From NCBI RefSeq assembly GCF_018100805.1, contig NZ_JAGJEA010000002.1, forward strand, positions 496,001-560,000: a stretch of DNA of 64,000 bases, written 5' to 3'. Position numbers and translations under genes: made by a program. Positions 62,970-64,000 of the stretch are shown piece by piece. Origin of the DNA: Aquimarina sp. MMG016. GTDB lineage: Bacteria; Bacteroidota; Bacteroidia; Flavobacteriales; Flavobacteriaceae. The notes beneath the pieces are model-generated. The model worked only from the letters and a program-made list of their open reading frames with translations, searched no databases and was not told the DNA's origin. The first letter of the stretch is position 1. Each line of letters starts with the position of its first letter.

Positions 62970-63848
62970 ATGAAAAAAGTACTCTTAATATTTATGCTGG
63001 TTAGTTTATCTGGTATAGCACAGATCAAAGGAAATAAAAACATTGAGACCAAAACCTTTAACATCGAAAATATACAAACCATAAAAATCAATTTTTATGC
63101 ACAAGTAATTATAGATCAGTCCAAAGAAGAAAACTTAACTATAACTACAGACAGTAATTTATTCGATCTAATTGATAAAGATATAGAAAATGGTGTTTTG
63201 CATTTAGATCAAAAAGAATGGATACAGCCATCAGAGGATGCTAAAATTGTAATTGGAGCTCCTAACATCAGAAAAGTGGAAAGCGGAACTCATGATACTA
63301 CCAGAGTAATTAATTTAGATAACGATTACATTCAGGTACTTGCTCCTATTGGTAATATTGTCCTGGAGGGTAGAACCAAAGAACTCAGAATAGCATCTGA
63401 ACAAGCTCAGATTAATGCTACTGATCTAATTGCAGAAAATGCACGTATAAATATTTGGGATTCTGGAACAGCAAGAGTTAACGTAATAAATACGTTAGAT
63501 ACTAAAATTAACGAGAATGCCACACTAGAAATTATCTCAAATCCTAAAAAATTAAAAGGTGATACAAAAAGAATAATTAATAAAAAGAAAAAACAAAATG
63601 ACAATTCGATTAGATACATAAAGTTTAAAATAGAGAATAATTCCCCTAACAGAAGGCATTTTGAAGTTGTAGGGCCTAAACCGAATGGATCAAAATTTGG
63701 TTATGGATTCCCCATGATGCCTTTAGCTTTAAGAAAGGAAAACTGGACAATAGGAACCAAGATATACCTTGTTAACAAATTAGGAATGAGAAGATTAATA
63801 AAAACCATTTCTAAAAAAGACGAAGGGCAAGTAGTGAAATTATTTTAA
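62970..63848 (+). CDS. Secreted DUF2807 (GIN-domain) protein with extra C-terminal part
   Basis: 292 residues, signal peptide LLIFMLVSLSGIAQ. Residues 22-190 show the right-handed beta-helix pattern of DUF2807 (FNIENIQTIKINFYAQVIID, DNDYIQVLAPIGNIVLEG, LEIISNPKKLKGDTKRI). The last 80 residues (RYIKFKIENNSPNRRHFEVV, then WTIGTKIYLVNKLGMRRLI) are not typical and look like a small beta domain. Function unknown; the family is frequent at the Bacteroidota cell surface. It is the last gene seen in the window. Confidence 0.82.
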   Translation: MKKVLLIFMLVSLSGIAQIKGNKNIETKTFNIENIQTIKINFYAQVIIDQSKEENLTITTDSNLFDLIDKDIENGVLHLDQKEWIQPSEDAKIVIGAPNIRKVESGTHDTTRVINLDNDYIQVLAPIGNIVLEGRTKELRIASEQAQINATDLIAENARINIWDSGTARVNVINTLDTKINENATLEIISNPKKLKGDTKRIINKKKKQNDNSIRYIKFKIENNSPNRRHFEVVGPKPNGSKFGYGFPMMPLALRKENWTIGTKIYLVNKLGMRRLIKTISKKDEGQVVKLF

Positions 63849-63870
63849 TTACAAACTGATATAAAAAGAA

Positions 63871-63896
63871 CTTACCTCCTAGAGTTAGGAGGTAAG
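63871..63896. terminator. Perfect hairpin at the right end of the window
   Basis: CTTACCTCCTA (63871-63881) pairs exactly with TAGGAGGTAAG (63886-63896). The A run lies on the left side, so it best serves a minus-strand gene beyond the window. The remaining 100 bases show no ORF. Confidence 0.55.
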
Positions 63897-64000
63897 TGTT
63901 GGGGAAAACAAAAAAAGTAAGGGAAAAATTGTAATTGGAATACTTTTCAAAGATAAAGAGGATTGTAGTTATGTAGGTTACGGTTTTACCTCAAACTTTG

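Overview
The window looks like chromosomal DNA of a marine Flavobacteriaceae bacterium (Bacteroidota); Aquimarina or a close relative fits, but the genus is a guess. The DNA is AT-rich, start codons mostly lack Shine-Dalgarno sequences, and there are many lipoproteins with Bacteroidota-type signals. Other group-typical content is the menaquinone gene order menA-hydrolase-menC-CPBP-menE, Atg22-like MFS, DUF4251, DUF2807 and AraC regulators fused to membrane domains. I saw no rRNA or tRNA gene, CRISPR array, transposase or integrase.

Layout. 1-13.3 kb (+ strand): alpha-glucan metabolism. It holds the 3' end of a GH15 enzyme, an ABM-like protein, an AlkD-like repair protein, glgA-glgC, then glgE-maltokinase-glgB, and a GH31 alpha-glucosidase. 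13.3-23.5 kb (- strand): a five-gene operon encoding a caspase-like protease, a probable bacterial gasdermin, a CHAT protease, a STAND ATPase with a membrane helix and WD40 repeats, and a CHAT-TPR protein. 23.9-27.7 kb: M48 lipoprotein protease, MFS transporter, lipocalin-like and OmpA-like lipoproteins. 27.8-34.9 kb (+): a type III polyketide synthase cluster with its own fatty-acid-synthase-like set (KAS, ACP, dehydratase, FabL-like enoyl reductase), a methyltransferase, an FAD oxidoreductase, a hydrolase and a lipoprotein. 35-41.5 kb: M16 protease, YceI protein, TIM-barrel isomerase-like protein, two very small ORFs and two small envelope proteins.

41.5-53.6 kb is an accessory stretch. It holds a Gabija-like pair (OLD-family ATPase/Toprim nuclease and UvrD-like helicase) with a small GIY-YIG-like gene downstream, then a ParD/ParE toxin-antitoxin pair. 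Related palindromic repeats occur at about 41.6, 47.3, 48.4 and 53.5 kb. Then come a duplicated-repeat lipoprotein, a LamG lipoprotein, an AraC regulator and a DJ-1 family protein. 53.6-59.2 kb (-): the menaquinone operon. 59.3-64 kb (+): AraC regulator, SusG-like alpha-amylase, DoxX-like and DUF2807 proteins.

How the parts work together. The glycogen block combines the classical ADP-glucose route (GlgC, GlgA) with the maltose-1-phosphate route (maltokinase, GlgE), both feeding GlgB. The GH15, GH31 and outer-membrane amylase would supply or degrade glucans. The strongest candidate for an under-described system is the caspase-gasdermin-CHAT-STAND operon. The STAND ATPase would sense an intruder, a protease would cut the gasdermin C-terminal tail, and the freed gasdermin would form membrane pores. 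Second is the type III PKS cluster, which probably loads its own long acyl starter.
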